A stretch of DNA of 64,000 nucleotides from positions 124,001 through 188,000 of the forward strand of contig NZ_CP082833.1 in assembly GCF_021278985.1 (NCBI RefSeq), in the 5' to 3' direction. The DNA comes from Citrobacter rodentium NBRC 105723 = DSM 16636. Lineage in GTDB: Bacteria; Pseudomonadota; Gammaproteobacteria; Enterobacterales; Enterobacteriaceae. Under the pieces are notes generated by a model. It was not told where the DNA came from and searched no databases. It saw only the letters and a program-made list of their open reading frames with translations. A program made the position numbers and the translations under genes. Positions 51,329-61,592 of this stretch are shown here, one piece after another (the first letter of the stretch is position 1; each line of letters opens with the position of its first letter).

Positions 51329-54235
51329 ATGCCTTTTACACTTGGTCAACGCTGGATAAGCGATACAGAAAGCGAACTGGGACTTGGAACCGTTGTCGCC
51401 ATGGATGCGCGAACCGTCACCCTGCTTTTCCCTTCTACCGGCGAAAACCGTCTGTATGCGCGCAGTGACTCCCCCGTGACCCGCGTGATGTTCAATCCTG
51501 GCGATACCATTACCAACCATGAAGGCTGGCAGCTGCATGTCGAGGAAGTAAAAGAAGAGAACGGCCTGCTTGCCTACATCGGCACCCGTCTCGACACGGA
51601 AGAGAACGGCGTAATGCTGCGCGAAGTATTGCTCGACAGTAAGCTAGTGTTCAGCAAACCCCAGGATCGTCTGTTTGCCGGGCAAATCGACCGTATGGAC
51701 CGGTTCGCCCTGCGCTACCGCGCGCGTAAATTTCAGAGCGAGCAGTACCGTATGCCGTGGAGCGGGCTACGCGGACAGCGCACCAGCCTGATCCCGCACC
51801 AGCTCAATATCGCGCATGACGTCGGCCGACGCCATGCGCCGCGCGTTCTGCTGGCGGACGAAGTGGGTCTGGGTAAAACCATTGAAGCCGGGATGATCCT
51901 TCATCAGCAGCTTCTCTCCGGCGCGGCGGAACGCGTCCTGATTATTGTGCCGGAAACCTTACAGCACCAGTGGCTGGTGGAGATGCTGCGTCGCTTCAAT
52001 CTGCGCTTCGCCCTGTTCGACGACGAGCGTTACGCCGAAGCGCAGCACGACGCCTACAACCCGTTTGAAACTGAACAGCTGGTTATCTGCTCGCTGGATT
52101 TCGCCCGTCGCAACAAGCAGCGTCTCGAACACCTGTGTGAAGCCGAATGGGATCTGCTGGTCGTTGACGAAGCGCACCACCTGGTGTGGAGCGTGGATGC
52201 GCCGAGCCGCGAATACCAGGCGATTGAACAACTGGCGGAACATATCCCCGGCGTCCTGCTGCTCACCGCAACGCCGGAACAGCTGGGTATGGAAAGCCAC
52301 TTTGCCCGTCTGCGTTTGCTCGATCCTGACCGCTTCCACGATTTCACCCAGTTTGTCGAAGAGCAAAAAAACTATCGTCCGGTCGCCGACGCCGTCGCCA
52401 TGCTGCTGGCAGGCAACAAGCTCAGTAACGAAGAGCTGAATATGCTGGGCGAGCTGATTGGCGAGCAGGATATCGAACCGCTGCTGCAAGCCGCCAATAG
52501 CGATCGCGACGGCGCGCAGAGCGCCCGCGAGGAGCTGGTCTCTATGCTGATGGACCGCCACGGCACCAGCCGCGTGCTGTTCCGTAATACCCGTAACGGC
52601 GTCAAAGGCTTCCCGAAGCGCGAACTGCACACCATTAAGCTGCCGCTGCCGACGCAGTATCAGACGGCGATTAAGGTGTCCGGCATTATGGGCGCGCGTA
52701 AAAGCGCGGAGGACCGAGCGCGCGATATGCTCTACCCGGAACAGATCTATCAGGAGTTCGAAGGCGATAGCGGCACCTGGTGGAACTTCGACCCGCGCGT
52801 GGAGTGGCTGATGGGCTATCTGACCAGCCATCGCTCGCAGAAGGTGCTGGTGATCTGCGCGAAGGCCACGACCGCCCTTCAGCTTGAGCAGGTGCTGCGC
52901 GAACGTGAAGGGATCCGCGCCGCCGTGTTCCACGAAGGCATGTCGATTATCGAGCGCGACCGCGCCGCCGCCTGGTTCGGCGAAGAAGACAGCGGCGCGC
53001 AGGTGCTGCTGTGCTCGGAGATCGGCTCTGAGGGCCGCAACTTCCAGTTCGCCAGCAACCTGGTGATGTTTGACCTGCCGTTCAACCCGGACCTGCTGGA
53101 GCAGCGAATTGGTCGTCTCGACCGCATCGGTCAGGCGCACGATATTCAGATTCATGTGCCTTATCTGGAAAAAACCGCTCAGTCAGTGCTGGTGCGCTGG
53201 TATCACGAAGGGCTGGACGCGTTTGAACATACCTGCCCGACCGGTCGCGCCATCTACGATTCGGTCTACCACAATCTGATTGGTTATCTGGCGGCGCCGG
53301 AAGAAGCCGACGGTTTTGACGAACTGATCAAAGCCTGCCGCGAACAGCATGAAGCGCTGAAAGCGCAGCTGGAACAGGGGCGCGACCGCCTGCTGGAGAT
53401 CCACTCCAACGGCGGCGAAAAAGCGCAGAAGCTGGCGGAAAGCATCGAAGAGCAGGATGACGACACCAGTCTGATCGCCTTCGCCATGAACCTGTTTGAT
53501 ATTGTCGGCATTAACCAGGACGATCGCGGCGAGAATTTAATCGTGCTGACGCCATCAGACCACATGCTGGTGCCGGATTTTCCGGGCCTGCCGGAAGACG
53601 GCTGCACCATTACCTTTGAACGTGACGTCGCGCTGTCGCGGGAAGACGCTCAGTTTATTACCTGGGAACATCCGCTGATTCGTAACGGGCTGGATCTGAT
53701 CCTCTCCGGCGATACCGGCAGCAGCACCATTTCCCTGCTGAAGAATAAAGCCCTGCCGGTCGGCACGCTGCTACTGGAACTGGTATATGTGGTGGAAGCG
53801 CAGGCGCCGAAGCAATTGCAGCTTAACCGCTTCCTGCCGCCGACGCCGGTGCGTATGCTGCTGGATAAAAATGGCAACAACCTCGCCGCCCAGGTGGAGT
53901 TTGAAACCTTTAACCGCCAGCTGAGCGCCGTTAACCGCCACACCGGCAGCAAACTGGTTAACGCCGTACAGCAGGATGTTCACGCGATTCTGCAACAGGG
54001 CGAAGCGCAGATTGAGAAATCCGCCCGCGCGCTGATTGAGGCGGCGCGTAATGAGGCCGATGAAAAATTGTCAGCCGAACTGTCGCGTCTGGAAGCGCTG
54101 CGCGCCGTTAACCCGAATATCCGCGATGACGAACTCGCAGCGATTGAGAGCAATCGTCAGCAGGTGCTGGAAAGCCTGAGCCAGGCCGGATGGCGTCTGG
54201 ATGCGTTGCGTCTGATTGTCGTCACGCATCAGTAA
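51329..54235 (+). CDS. rapA: RNA polymerase-associated ATPase RapA
   Basis: RapA (HepA) is a Swi2/Snf2-family translocase that binds RNA polymerase and promotes its recycling. It has 968 residues as in E. coli. An N-terminal Tudor-like region is followed by the helicase core: Walker A ADEVGLGKTIEAG (about 177-189), DEAH in VVDEAHHLVW, and motif VI LEQRIGRLDRIGQAHD near 590. The C-terminal part is RapA-specific. rluA starts 11 bp downstream, probably cotranscribed. Confidence 0.98.
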   Translation: MPFTLGQRWISDTESELGLGTVVAMDARTVTLLFPSTGENRLYARSDSPVTRVMFNPGDTITNHEGWQLHVEEVKEENGLLAYIGTRLDTEENGVMLREVLLDSKLVFSKPQDRLFAGQIDRMDRFALRYRARKFQSEQYRMPWSGLRGQRTSLIPHQLNIAHDVGRRHAPRVLLADEVGLGKTIEAGMILHQQLLSGAAERVLIIVPETLQHQWLVEMLRRFNLRFALFDDERYAEAQHDAYNPFETEQLVICSLDFARRNKQRLEHLCEAEWDLLVVDEAHHLVWSVDAPSREYQAIEQLAEHIPGVLLLTATPEQLGMESHFARLRLLDPDRFHDFTQFVEEQKNYRPVADAVAMLLAGNKLSNEELNMLGELIGEQDIEPLLQAANSDRDGAQSAREELVSMLMDRHGTSRVLFRNTRNGVKGFPKRELHTIKLPLPTQYQTAIKVSGIMGARKSAEDRARDMLYPEQIYQEFEGDSGTWWNFDPRVEWLMGYLTSHRSQKVLVICAKATTALQLEQVLREREGIRAAVFHEGMSIIERDRAAAWFGEEDSGAQVLLCSEIGSEGRNFQFASNLVMFDLPFNPDLLEQRIGRLDRIGQAHDIQIHVPYLEKTAQSVLVRWYHEGLDAFEHTCPTGRAIYDSVYHNLIGYLAAPEEADGFDELIKACREQHEALKAQLEQGRDRLLEIHSNGGEKAQKLAESIEEQDDDTSLIAFAMNLFDIVGINQDDRGENLIVLTPSDHMLVPDFPGLPEDGCTITFERDVALSREDAQFITWEHPLIRNGLDLILSGDTGSSTISLLKNKALPVGTLLLELVYVVEAQAPKQLQLNRFLPPTPVRMLLDKNGNNLAAQVEFETFNRQLSAVNRHTGSKLVNAVQQDVHAILQQGEAQIEKSARALIEAARNEADEKLSAELSRLEALRAVNPNIRDDELAAIESNRQQVLESLSQAGWRLDALRLIVVTHQ

Positions 54236-54246
54236 CGGAGCCGAAG

Positions 54247-54906
54247 ATGGGGATGGAAAACTACAATCCGCCACGGGAGCCGTGGCTGGTCGTGCTCTAT
54301 CAGGATGAGCATATCATGGTGGTCAACAAGCCGAGCGGCTTGTTGTCCGTGCCGGGGCGTCTTGAGGAGCATAAAGACAGCATCATGACACGTATCCAGC
54401 GCGACTATCCGCAAGCCGAGTCGGTACATCGGCTGGATATGGCCACCAGCGGCGTGATTGTAGTGGCGTTAACCAAAGCGGCGGAGCGGGAGCTGAAACG
54501 CCAGTTCCGCGAGCGCGAGCCGAAAAAACAGTATGTCGCGCGGGTATGGGGGCATCCCGTCCCCGCGGAAGGCGTGGTGGATTTACCGCTGATCTGCGAC
54601 TGGCCGAACCGGCCAAAACAGAAAGTGTGCTATGAAACCGGCAAGGCGGCGCAGACCGGCTATGAGGTGGTGGAGTATGCGGCGGACAATACCGCGCGGG
54701 TGGTGCTCAAACCGACCACCGGGCGTTCGCACCAGCTGCGGGTGCATATGCTGGCGCTGGGCCACCCTATTCTTGGCGATCGCTTCTACGCCTCGCCAGA
54801 AGCGCTGGCAATGGCGCCGCGTCTGTTGCTGCACGCCGAAATGCTGACCATTACCCATCCCGCTTACGGCAACAGCATGACCTTTAAAGCGCCAGCGGAT
54901 TTTTAG
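54247..54906 (+). CDS. rluA: Dual 23S rRNA/tRNA pseudouridine synthase RluA
   Basis: RluA makes pseudouridine at position 746 of 23S rRNA and 32 of several tRNAs. From the ATG at 54247 (MGMENYNPP) it has 219 residues as in E. coli. The catalytic aspartate D64 is in SVHRLDMATSG, and the C-terminal motif GRSHQLRVHMLALGHPILGD is the RluA-family signature. An upstream ATG at 54190 lies inside rapA and was rejected. A BIME follows. Confidence 0.97.
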   Translation: MGMENYNPPREPWLVVLYQDEHIMVVNKPSGLLSVPGRLEEHKDSIMTRIQRDYPQAESVHRLDMATSGVIVVALTKAAERELKRQFREREPKKQYVARVWGHPVPAEGVVDLPLICDWPNRPKQKVCYETGKAAQTGYEVVEYAADNTARVVLKPTTGRSHQLRVHMLALGHPILGDRFYASPEALAMAPRLLLHAEMLTITHPAYGNSMTFKAPADF

Positions 54907-54919
54907 CAAAGCGCCATGT

Positions 54920-55008
54920 GCCTGATGGCGCTGCGCCTATCAGGCCTACGAAACTGACCCGCAGCCAGCATACCCAGGCCGGATAAGACGCGTGCGTCGC
55001 CATCCGGC
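54920..55008. repeat. BIME between rluA and djlA
   Basis: gcctgatggcgctgcgcctatcaggc (54920-54945) and gccggataagacgcg...gccatccggc (54978-55008) lie between the convergent genes rluA and djlA. The two subtypes (catcagg and catccgg) are paired here as after ilvH and leuD. Confidence 0.85.
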
Positions 55009-55015
55009 AATACCT

Positions 55016-55831
55016 TCACTTAAACCCTTTCTGCTCTTTAATCAGTTCATACGCTTTTTGAATTTCTTGCGCTTTCTGCTTCGCCATCTCCATCATTTCC
55101 GGCGGTAACCCCTTGGCCACCAGCTTGTCCGGATGGTGCTCGCTCATCAGTTTACGGTAAGCGCGCTTAATGGTGGTGGCATCGTCGGTGGGCTTCACGC
55201 CCAGCACGTTACAGGCATCCTCAAGGGTCGGCCCCCGCTGCGCCTGCTGCCAGCTGCCGCTGCCGGACTGCTGCTGATAGCCGCCGCCAAACTGCGCCCC
55301 GCCCTGCATCATGCGCAGGAACTGCTCGAACTGCATGCGGGAAATCCCCAGTTCTTCGGCAATAACGTACAGTACTTCACGTTCGTTCGGATGCAGCGAT
55401 CCGTCGGCAAACGCCGCCTGGATCTGAATCTCCAGAAACATGCGAATGAGGTCGAAACGACCAAAACAGACGCTGCGAAACTGGCGCATTTTTTCGCGCA
55501 GTGGGTAATTGTCTGATTTTCCGACGCGGAACGCATTTTGCGCGGCAGATCGCGATTCGCCGTGCAAATTCATCCGATCCATCAGCACGTTTGCGATATG
55601 GATATCCGCTTCGGTAACCCGCCCTTTCGATTTCGTTAAGTGCCCCATCACCTCGAAGGTGGTGGCAAAAAACAGCGCCTGACGTTCGCGCTGATTAGCG
55701 AACCACGCCATTTTACGGCTGCGGGCTTTGTCGAACATATGGCCGATCAGCAACCCCAGAACCACGCCCCAGAAGCCGCCGCCCATGATCAGCGCCACGG
55801 CTACGCCAATAATTTTACCCCAGTACTGCAT
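55016..55831 (-). CDS. djlA: Membrane-anchored co-chaperone DjlA
   Basis: DjlA is a DnaK co-chaperone of the inner membrane that influences capsule signalling in E. coli. It has 271 residues as there. The N-terminal single membrane segment is glycine-rich (KIIGVAVALIMGGGFWGVVL, about 6-25), a central TerB-like domain follows, and the J domain is C-terminal with the HPD motif in MSEHHPDKLV. It diverges from lptD. Confidence 0.96.
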   Translation of the reverse strand: MQYWGKIIGVAVALIMGGGFWGVVLGLLIGHMFDKARSRKMAWFANQRERQALFFATTFEVMGHLTKSKGRVTEADIHIANVLMDRMNLHGESRSAAQNAFRVGKSDNYPLREKMRQFRSVCFGRFDLIRMFLEIQIQAAFADGSLHPNEREVLYVIAEELGISRMQFEQFLRMMQGGAQFGGGYQQQSGSGSWQQAQRGPTLEDACNVLGVKPTDDATTIKRAYRKLMSEHHPDKLVAKGLPPEMMEMAKQKAQEIQKAYELIKEQKGFK

Positions 55832-56085
55832 AGACTCCCCAATTTGTCACACGCATAGTGAGGCTATGTTCCACAAAACAGAGCGCTTTTGCCGTTATCA
55901 CAGCCGCGGTCAATTGTGGGACATCGCCTATAATTTGCATTATCATACCTGTCATTCACAGCCGTGACTAACACCACTGACGCGATACCGGCAGGATTAA
56001 CACTAGCGCTCCGAACATGAGTAAGTTAGGCTGTGGCGGTTTGTCACGCGCGACGCTACTGATGATGGAACAATAAATACAACGT
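55832..56085. promoter_or_regulatory. djlA-lptD divergent intergenic region
   Basis: 254 bp without a gene. A plus-strand TATAAT at 55929-55934 (gccTATAATttg) is the best -10 candidate for lptD, but lacks a good -35. In E. coli this operon is also served by sigma-E; I see no clear GGAACTT-type element here. Confidence 0.45.
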
Positions 56086-58443
56086 ATGAAAAAACGTATT
56101 CCCACCCTTCTGGCCACCATGATTGCCACCGCCCTTTACAGTCAACAGGGTCTGGCAGCCAGCCTCGCCTCACAATGTATGTTGGGCGTGCCAAGCTATG
56201 ACCGTCCTCTGGTACAGGGCGAGACGAACGAACTCCCCGTCACCATCAATGCCGACAGCGCGAAAGGGAACTATCCCGATGACGCGGTATTTACCGGCAA
56301 CGTGGACATCATGCAGGGCAACAGCCGTCTGCAGGCCGACGAGGTACAGCTCCATCAGAAAGCAGCGCCGGGCCAGCAGGAGCCGATTCGCACCGTCGAC
56401 GCCCTCGGCAACGTCCATTACGACGATAATCAGGTCATCCTGAAAGGGCCGAAAGGCTGGGCCAACCTGAACACCAAAGACACTAACGTCTGGAAAGGCG
56501 ACTACCAGATGGTGGGACGTCAGGGCCGCGGTAAAGCCGATCTGATGAAGCAGCGCGGCGAGAACCGCTATACCATCCTTGAGAACGGCAGCTTCACCTC
56601 CTGTCTGCCAGGCTCCGATACCTGGAGCGTGGTGGGTAGCGAAGTCATCCACGACCGTGAAGAGCAGGTGGCGGAAATCTGGAACGCCCGCTTTAAGGTC
56701 GGACCGGTGCCGATTTTTTACAGCCCTTATCTGCAACTGCCGGTAGGGGATAAACGCCGCTCCGGCTTCCTGATCCCGAACGCGAAATACACCTCGAAGA
56801 ACTACTTCGAGTTTTATCTCCCCTATTACTGGAACATCGCGCCGAACATGGACGCGACCATTACGCCGCACTATATGCATCGTCGCGGCGGCATTATGTG
56901 GGAGAACGAATTCCGTTACCTGAGCCAGGCGGGCGCGGGCCTGATGGAGTTCGACTATCTGAACTCCGACGACGTCTACGAGGACGAACATCCGCAGGAT
57001 GACAACTCACGCCGCTGGCTGTTTTACTGGCAGCACTCAGGGGTGATGGATCAGGTGTGGCGCTTCAATATCGACTACACCAAGGTCAGCGATCCTACCT
57101 ACTTTAACGATTTCGATAACAAATACGGTTCCAGTACTGACGGCTACGCCACGCAAAAATTCAGCGTCGGCTACGCGGTGCAGAACTTTGACGCCACCGT
57201 ATCCTCCAAGCAGTTCCAGGTTTTCGATACAAGAAACAGCAACAGCTATTCTGCACAACCGCAGTTAGACGTTAACTACTACCATAACGACCTCGGTCCG
57301 TTCGACACGCGTATCTATGGCCAGGCGGTGCATTTTGTAAACACCAATGACAACAGGCCGGAAGCGACGCGTCTGCATCTGGAGCCGACCATCAACCTGC
57401 CGCTGTCGAATGCGTGGGGAAGCCTGAACACCGAAGCGAAGCTGCTGGCGACCCACTACCAGCAGACCAATCTGGACTGGTATAACAATACCTATAAAAA
57501 CACGCCGCTGGACGATTCCGCCAACCGCGTGATGCCGCAGTTTAAAGTCGACGGGAAAATGGTGTTCGAGCGTGATATGAACATGCTCGCGCCGGGTTAT
57601 ACCCAGACGATGGAGCCGCGCGTTCAGTACCTGTACGTGCCGTACCGCGACCAGAGCAAGATCTACAACTACGACTCGTCTCTGTTGCAGTCTGACTATA
57701 CCGGCCTGTTCCGCGACCGCACCTACGGCGGCCTCGACCGCATCGCCTCGGCAAACCAGGTCACGACCGGCGTCACATCTCGCGTATATGATGATGCCAC
57801 CGTTGAACGTTTTAATATTTCTGTTGGTCAAATCTACTATTTCACCGAGTCTCGCACCGGCGATGACAACATTAAATGGGAGAATGATGATCAGAAAGGG
57901 TCTCTGGTATGGGCGGGCGACACCTACTGGCGGATTTCCGATCGCTGGGGCCTGCGTGGCGGCATTCAGTACGACACCCGTCTGGACAGCGTCGCGACCA
58001 GCAGCTCCAGTATCGAATACCGTCGCGATGAAGACCGTATGCTGCAGTTGAACTACCGTTACGCCAGCCCGGAGTATATCCAGGCTACGCTGCCCAGCTA
58101 TTATTCAACGGCGGAGCAGTACAGGAACGGTATTTCTCAGATCGGTTCCGTCGCCAGCTGGCCGATTGCCGATCGCTGGTCGATTGTCGGCGCCTACTAC
58201 TATGATACCAACGTGAACAAACCTGCCGACCAGATGCTGGGTCTGCAATATAACTCCTGCTGTTACGCCATCCGCGTCGGTTACGAACGCAAGCTGAACG
58301 GCTGGGATAACGATAAAGAACACGCGGTATATGACAATATCATTGGCTTTAACATCGAACTTCGCGGCCTGAGCTCCAACTACGGTCTCGGCACGACAGA
58401 GATGTTGCGTTCCAACATTTTGCCGTATCAAAGCTCTTTGTGA
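56086..58443 (+). CDS. lptD: LPS-assembly outer-membrane protein LptD
   Basis: LptD (Imp) with LptE inserts lipopolysaccharide into the outer leaflet. It has 785 residues (E. coli 784), with a 24-residue signal (ending QQGLA) and C31 at the mature N-terminus. An OstA-type jellyroll (about 55-180) and a large beta-barrel follow. The four disulfide cysteines are present: C31, C173 (FTSCLPG) and the adjacent pair at 725-726 (NSCCYAI). The one-residue difference falls in a variable stretch near 470. Confidence 0.98.
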   Translation: MKKRIPTLLATMIATALYSQQGLAASLASQCMLGVPSYDRPLVQGETNELPVTINADSAKGNYPDDAVFTGNVDIMQGNSRLQADEVQLHQKAAPGQQEPIRTVDALGNVHYDDNQVILKGPKGWANLNTKDTNVWKGDYQMVGRQGRGKADLMKQRGENRYTILENGSFTSCLPGSDTWSVVGSEVIHDREEQVAEIWNARFKVGPVPIFYSPYLQLPVGDKRRSGFLIPNAKYTSKNYFEFYLPYYWNIAPNMDATITPHYMHRRGGIMWENEFRYLSQAGAGLMEFDYLNSDDVYEDEHPQDDNSRRWLFYWQHSGVMDQVWRFNIDYTKVSDPTYFNDFDNKYGSSTDGYATQKFSVGYAVQNFDATVSSKQFQVFDTRNSNSYSAQPQLDVNYYHNDLGPFDTRIYGQAVHFVNTNDNRPEATRLHLEPTINLPLSNAWGSLNTEAKLLATHYQQTNLDWYNNTYKNTPLDDSANRVMPQFKVDGKMVFERDMNMLAPGYTQTMEPRVQYLYVPYRDQSKIYNYDSSLLQSDYTGLFRDRTYGGLDRIASANQVTTGVTSRVYDDATVERFNISVGQIYYFTESRTGDDNIKWENDDQKGSLVWAGDTYWRISDRWGLRGGIQYDTRLDSVATSSSSIEYRRDEDRMLQLNYRYASPEYIQATLPSYYSTAEQYRNGISQIGSVASWPIADRWSIVGAYYYDTNVNKPADQMLGLQYNSCCYAIRVGYERKLNGWDNDKEHAVYDNIIGFNIELRGLSSNYGLGTTEMLRSNILPYQSSL

Positions 58444-58496
58444 TCTGTTTGATTTACCACGTAATCCGCAGTGCGGTTAATAGAAATGGAAAAAGT

Positions 58497-59783
58497 ATGA
58501 AGAACTGGAAAACGCTGCTTCTCGGTATCGCCATGATCGCGAATACCAGCTTCGCTGCCCCGCAGGTAGTCGATAAAGTCGCAGCCGTCGTAAATAACGG
58601 TGTAGTGCTGGAAAGCGACGTTGACGGCTTAATGCAGTCCGTCAAACTAAACGCAAGCCAGGCGGGTCAACAGCTTCCGGACGACGCCACCCTGCGTCAT
58701 CAGATTCTGGAACGGCTGATAATGGACCAGATCGTCCTGCAAATGGGTCAGAAGATGGGCGTAAAAATCTCTGACGAACAGCTGGACCAGGCGATTGCCA
58801 ATATCGCCAGACAGAACAACATGACGCTGGATCAGATGCGCAGCCGTCTGGCCTACGATGGTTTGAACTACTCAACCTATCGCAATCAGATCCGTAAAGA
58901 GATGATTATCTCTGAAGTGCGCAACAACGAAGTGCGTCGCCGCGTGACCATCCTGCCGCAGGAAGTCGAAGCGCTGGCGCAGCAGGTGGGCAATCAGAAT
59001 GATGCCAGTACGGAGCTGAATCTGAGCCACATTCTGATTCCGCTGCCGGAAAACCCAACTTCTGACCAGGTGAGCGAAGCGGAAGCGCAGGCGCGTTCTA
59101 TCGTCGACCAGGCGCGTAGCGGCAGCGACTTCGGTAAACTGGCGATCGCCTACTCTGCCGACCAGCAGGCGCTGAAAGGCGGCCAGATGGGCTGGGGCCG
59201 GATTCAGGAGCTGCCGGGCATTTTCGCCCAGGCGCTGAGCACCGCGAAGAAAGGCGACGTGGTAGGTCCGATTCGTTCCGGCGTCGGTTTCCACATCCTG
59301 AAAGTGAACGATATGCGCGGCCAGAATCAGAGCATTTCGGTCACGGAAGTTCACGCGCGTCATATTCTGCTGAAGCCGTCGCCGATCATGACCGATCAGC
59401 AGGCGCGTCAGAAGCTTGAGCAGATCGCAGCGGACATCAAGAGCGGTAAAACCACTTTTGCCGCGGCGGCAAAAGAGTTTTCTCAGGATCCGGGTTCTGC
59501 TAACCAGGGCGGCGATCTGGGCTGGGCTGCGGCGGACATTTTCGATCCGGCATTCCGCGACGCCTTAACCCGTATGAACAAAGGGCAGATCAGCGCGCCG
59601 GTACACTCGTCCTTCGGCTGGCATCTGATCGAACTGCTGGACACCCGTAGCGTTGATAAAACCGACGCCGCGCAGAAAGATCGCGCCTACCGTATGCTGA
59701 TGAACCGTAAGTTCTCAGAAGAAGCGGCCACCTGGATGCAGGAACAGCGCGCCAGCGCTTACGTTAAAATTCTGAGCAACTAA
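58497..59783 (+). CDS. surA: Periplasmic chaperone/prolyl isomerase SurA
   Basis: SurA escorts unfolded outer-membrane proteins, including LptD, through the periplasm. From the ATG at 58497 it has 428 residues as in E. coli, with a 20-residue signal ending NTSFA and mature start APQVVDKVAAVV. Two parvulin domains begin near LNLSHILIPLP (about 172) and VHARHILLKPS (about 283). An ATG at 58440 overlapping lptD was rejected. Its TAA shares a base with the pdxA ATG. Confidence 0.98.
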   Translation: MKNWKTLLLGIAMIANTSFAAPQVVDKVAAVVNNGVVLESDVDGLMQSVKLNASQAGQQLPDDATLRHQILERLIMDQIVLQMGQKMGVKISDEQLDQAIANIARQNNMTLDQMRSRLAYDGLNYSTYRNQIRKEMIISEVRNNEVRRRVTILPQEVEALAQQVGNQNDASTELNLSHILIPLPENPTSDQVSEAEAQARSIVDQARSGSDFGKLAIAYSADQQALKGGQMGWGRIQELPGIFAQALSTAKKGDVVGPIRSGVGFHILKVNDMRGQNQSISVTEVHARHILLKPSPIMTDQQARQKLEQIAADIKSGKTTFAAAAKEFSQDPGSANQGGDLGWAAADIFDPAFRDALTRMNKGQISAPVHSSFGWHLIELLDTRSVDKTDAAQKDRAYRMLMNRKFSEEAATWMQEQRASAYVKILSN

Positions 59784-60772
59784 TGACGGTTGCCAGACGC
59801 GTCGTCATCACTCCCGGCGAACCCGCCGGGATTGGCCCGGATCTGCTCGTTCAACTGGCGCAACGCGAATGGCCGGTTGAACTGGTGGTCTGCGCCGATC
59901 CGACATTACTGACTGAACGGGCAGCGCTGCTCGGTCTGCCCCTCTCACTGCTTCCTTATGCTCCCCACAGCCCGGCGACGCCGCAGGCCGTCGGAACGCT
60001 GACCCTGCTGCCGATCGCCCTGCGCGCGTCCGTGACGCCGGGTCGTCTGGCGGTGGAAAACGGCGAGTATGTCGTTCAGACCCTGGCCCGCGCCTGCGAC
60101 GGCTGTTTACAGGGTGAATTCGCCGCGCTTATTACCGGTCCGGTGCATAAAGGCGTGATCAACGATGCGGGCGTACCGTTCACCGGACATACCGAGTTTT
60201 TTGAACAACGCTCGCAGACGAAAAAAGTGGTTATGATGCTGGCCACCGAGGAGCTGCGTGTGGCGCTGGCGACAACGCATCTGCCGCTGCGCGACGTCGC
60301 TGACGCCATCACGCCGGAACTGCTGCACGAAGTTATCGGCATTTTGCATCACGATTTACGCAGCAAATTCGGCGTCGCCGATCCGCGAATTCTGGTGTGC
60401 GGACTGAATCCTCATGCGGGCGAAGGCGGACATATGGGAACCGAGGAGATCGACACGATCAATCCGGTCCTGGACACTCTGCGCAAGCAGGGGATGAAAC
60501 TGACCGGCCCGCTGCCCGCAGATACCCTGTTTCAGCCTAAATATCTGCAACAGGCGGATGCGGTGCTGGCAATGTACCACGATCAGGGCCTGCCCGTGCT
60601 AAAATACCAGGGCTTTGGCCGCGGCGTGAATATTACGCTGGGCCTGCCCTTTATTCGAACATCGGTTGACCACGGTACCGCCCTTGAACTGGCTGGCCGG
60701 GGCGAAGCTGATGTCGGCAGTTTTATTACGGCGCTTAATCTCGCCATCAAAATGATTGTTAACACCCAATGA
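59783..60772 (+). CDS. pdxA: 4-hydroxythreonine-4-phosphate dehydrogenase
   Basis: PdxA oxidises 4-phosphohydroxy-L-threonine in pyridoxal 5'-phosphate synthesis. It has 329 residues as in E. coli. Family features include TPGEPAGIGPDL at 10-21, the conserved histidine in PFTGHTEFF, and the C-terminal segment TSVDHGTALELAGRGEAD. It overlaps surA by one base and rsmA by 4, in the conserved surA-pdxA-rsmA-apaGH superoperon. Confidence 0.97.
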   Translation: MTVARRVVITPGEPAGIGPDLLVQLAQREWPVELVVCADPTLLTERAALLGLPLSLLPYAPHSPATPQAVGTLTLLPIALRASVTPGRLAVENGEYVVQTLARACDGCLQGEFAALITGPVHKGVINDAGVPFTGHTEFFEQRSQTKKVVMMLATEELRVALATTHLPLRDVADAITPELLHEVIGILHHDLRSKFGVADPRILVCGLNPHAGEGGHMGTEEIDTINPVLDTLRKQGMKLTGPLPADTLFQPKYLQQADAVLAMYHDQGLPVLKYQGFGRGVNITLGLPFIRTSVDHGTALELAGRGEADVGSFITALNLAIKMIVNTQ

Positions 60773-61590
60773 ATAATCGAGTCCATCAGGGCCACTTAGC
60801 CCGAAAACGCTTCGGGCAAAACTTTCTCAACGATCAATTTGTGATCGACAGCATTGTTTCCGCCATCAACCCGCAAAAGGGCCAGGCGATGGTTGAAATC
60901 GGCCCGGGCCTGGCTGCCCTGACGGAGCCGGTTGGCGAACGGCTTGATCGGCTGACGGTCATCGAGCTTGACCGCGATCTGGCGGCGCGCCTGCAAACCC
61001 ACCCGTTCCTCGGCCCAAAGCTGACGATTTATCAGCAGGATGCCATGACCATGAACTTCGGCGAACTGGCGGAGAAAATGGGCCAGCCGCTGCGCGTGTT
61101 TGGCAACCTGCCGTACAACATCTCCACGCCGCTGATGTTCCACCTGTTTAGCTATACTGATGCCATCGCCGATATGCACTTTATGTTGCAGAAAGAGGTG
61201 GTTAATCGTCTGGTTGCAGGACCCAACAGTAAGGCGTATGGTCGTTTAAGCGTGATGGCGCAATATTATTGCAACGTGATCCCGGTACTTGAAGTACCGC
61301 CGTCCGCTTTCACGCCGCCGCCAAAAGTTGATTCCGCCGTGGTGCGCCTGGTGCCTCATGCGACAATGCCGTACCCGGTGAAAGATATTCGCGTGTTAAG
61401 CCGCATCACCACCGAAGCGTTTAACCAGCGCCGTAAAACGATTCGTAACAGTCTCGGCAATCTGTTTAGCGTAGAGGTGCTGACGGAGCTGGGCGTCGAT
61501 CCGGCGATGCGCGCGGAGAATATCTCTGTCGCGCAGTACTGCAGGATGGCGAACTATCTGGCAGAAAACGCGCCTTTGAAGGAGAGCTAA
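60769..61590 (+). CDS. rsmA: 16S rRNA adenine dimethyltransferase RsmA (KsgA)
   Basis: RsmA dimethylates A1518 and A1519 of 16S rRNA, a late check in small-subunit assembly; loss gives kasugamycin resistance. It has 273 residues as in E. coli. The SAM motif VEIGPGLAALT starts at 42 and the catalytic NLPY is at 113-116. Its ATG overlaps the pdxA stop (ATGA). Confidence 0.98.
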   Translation: MNNRVHQGHLARKRFGQNFLNDQFVIDSIVSAINPQKGQAMVEIGPGLAALTEPVGERLDRLTVIELDRDLAARLQTHPFLGPKLTIYQQDAMTMNFGELAEKMGQPLRVFGNLPYNISTPLMFHLFSYTDAIADMHFMLQKEVVNRLVAGPNSKAYGRLSVMAQYYCNVIPVLEVPPSAFTPPPKVDSAVVRLVPHATMPYPVKDIRVLSRITTEAFNQRRKTIRNSLGNLFSVEVLTELGVDPAMRAENISVAQYCRMANYLAENAPLKES

Positions 61591-61592
61591 GC

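Noticed and set aside
51959..53155. 398-codon open frame on the minus strand
   Set aside because: Lies entirely inside rapA on the opposite strand; it is rich in His/Gln/Arg as expected of an antisense shadow and has no recognisable domain.
56170..56991. 273-codon open frame on the minus strand
   Set aside because: Antisense to lptD; no domain or ribosome site.
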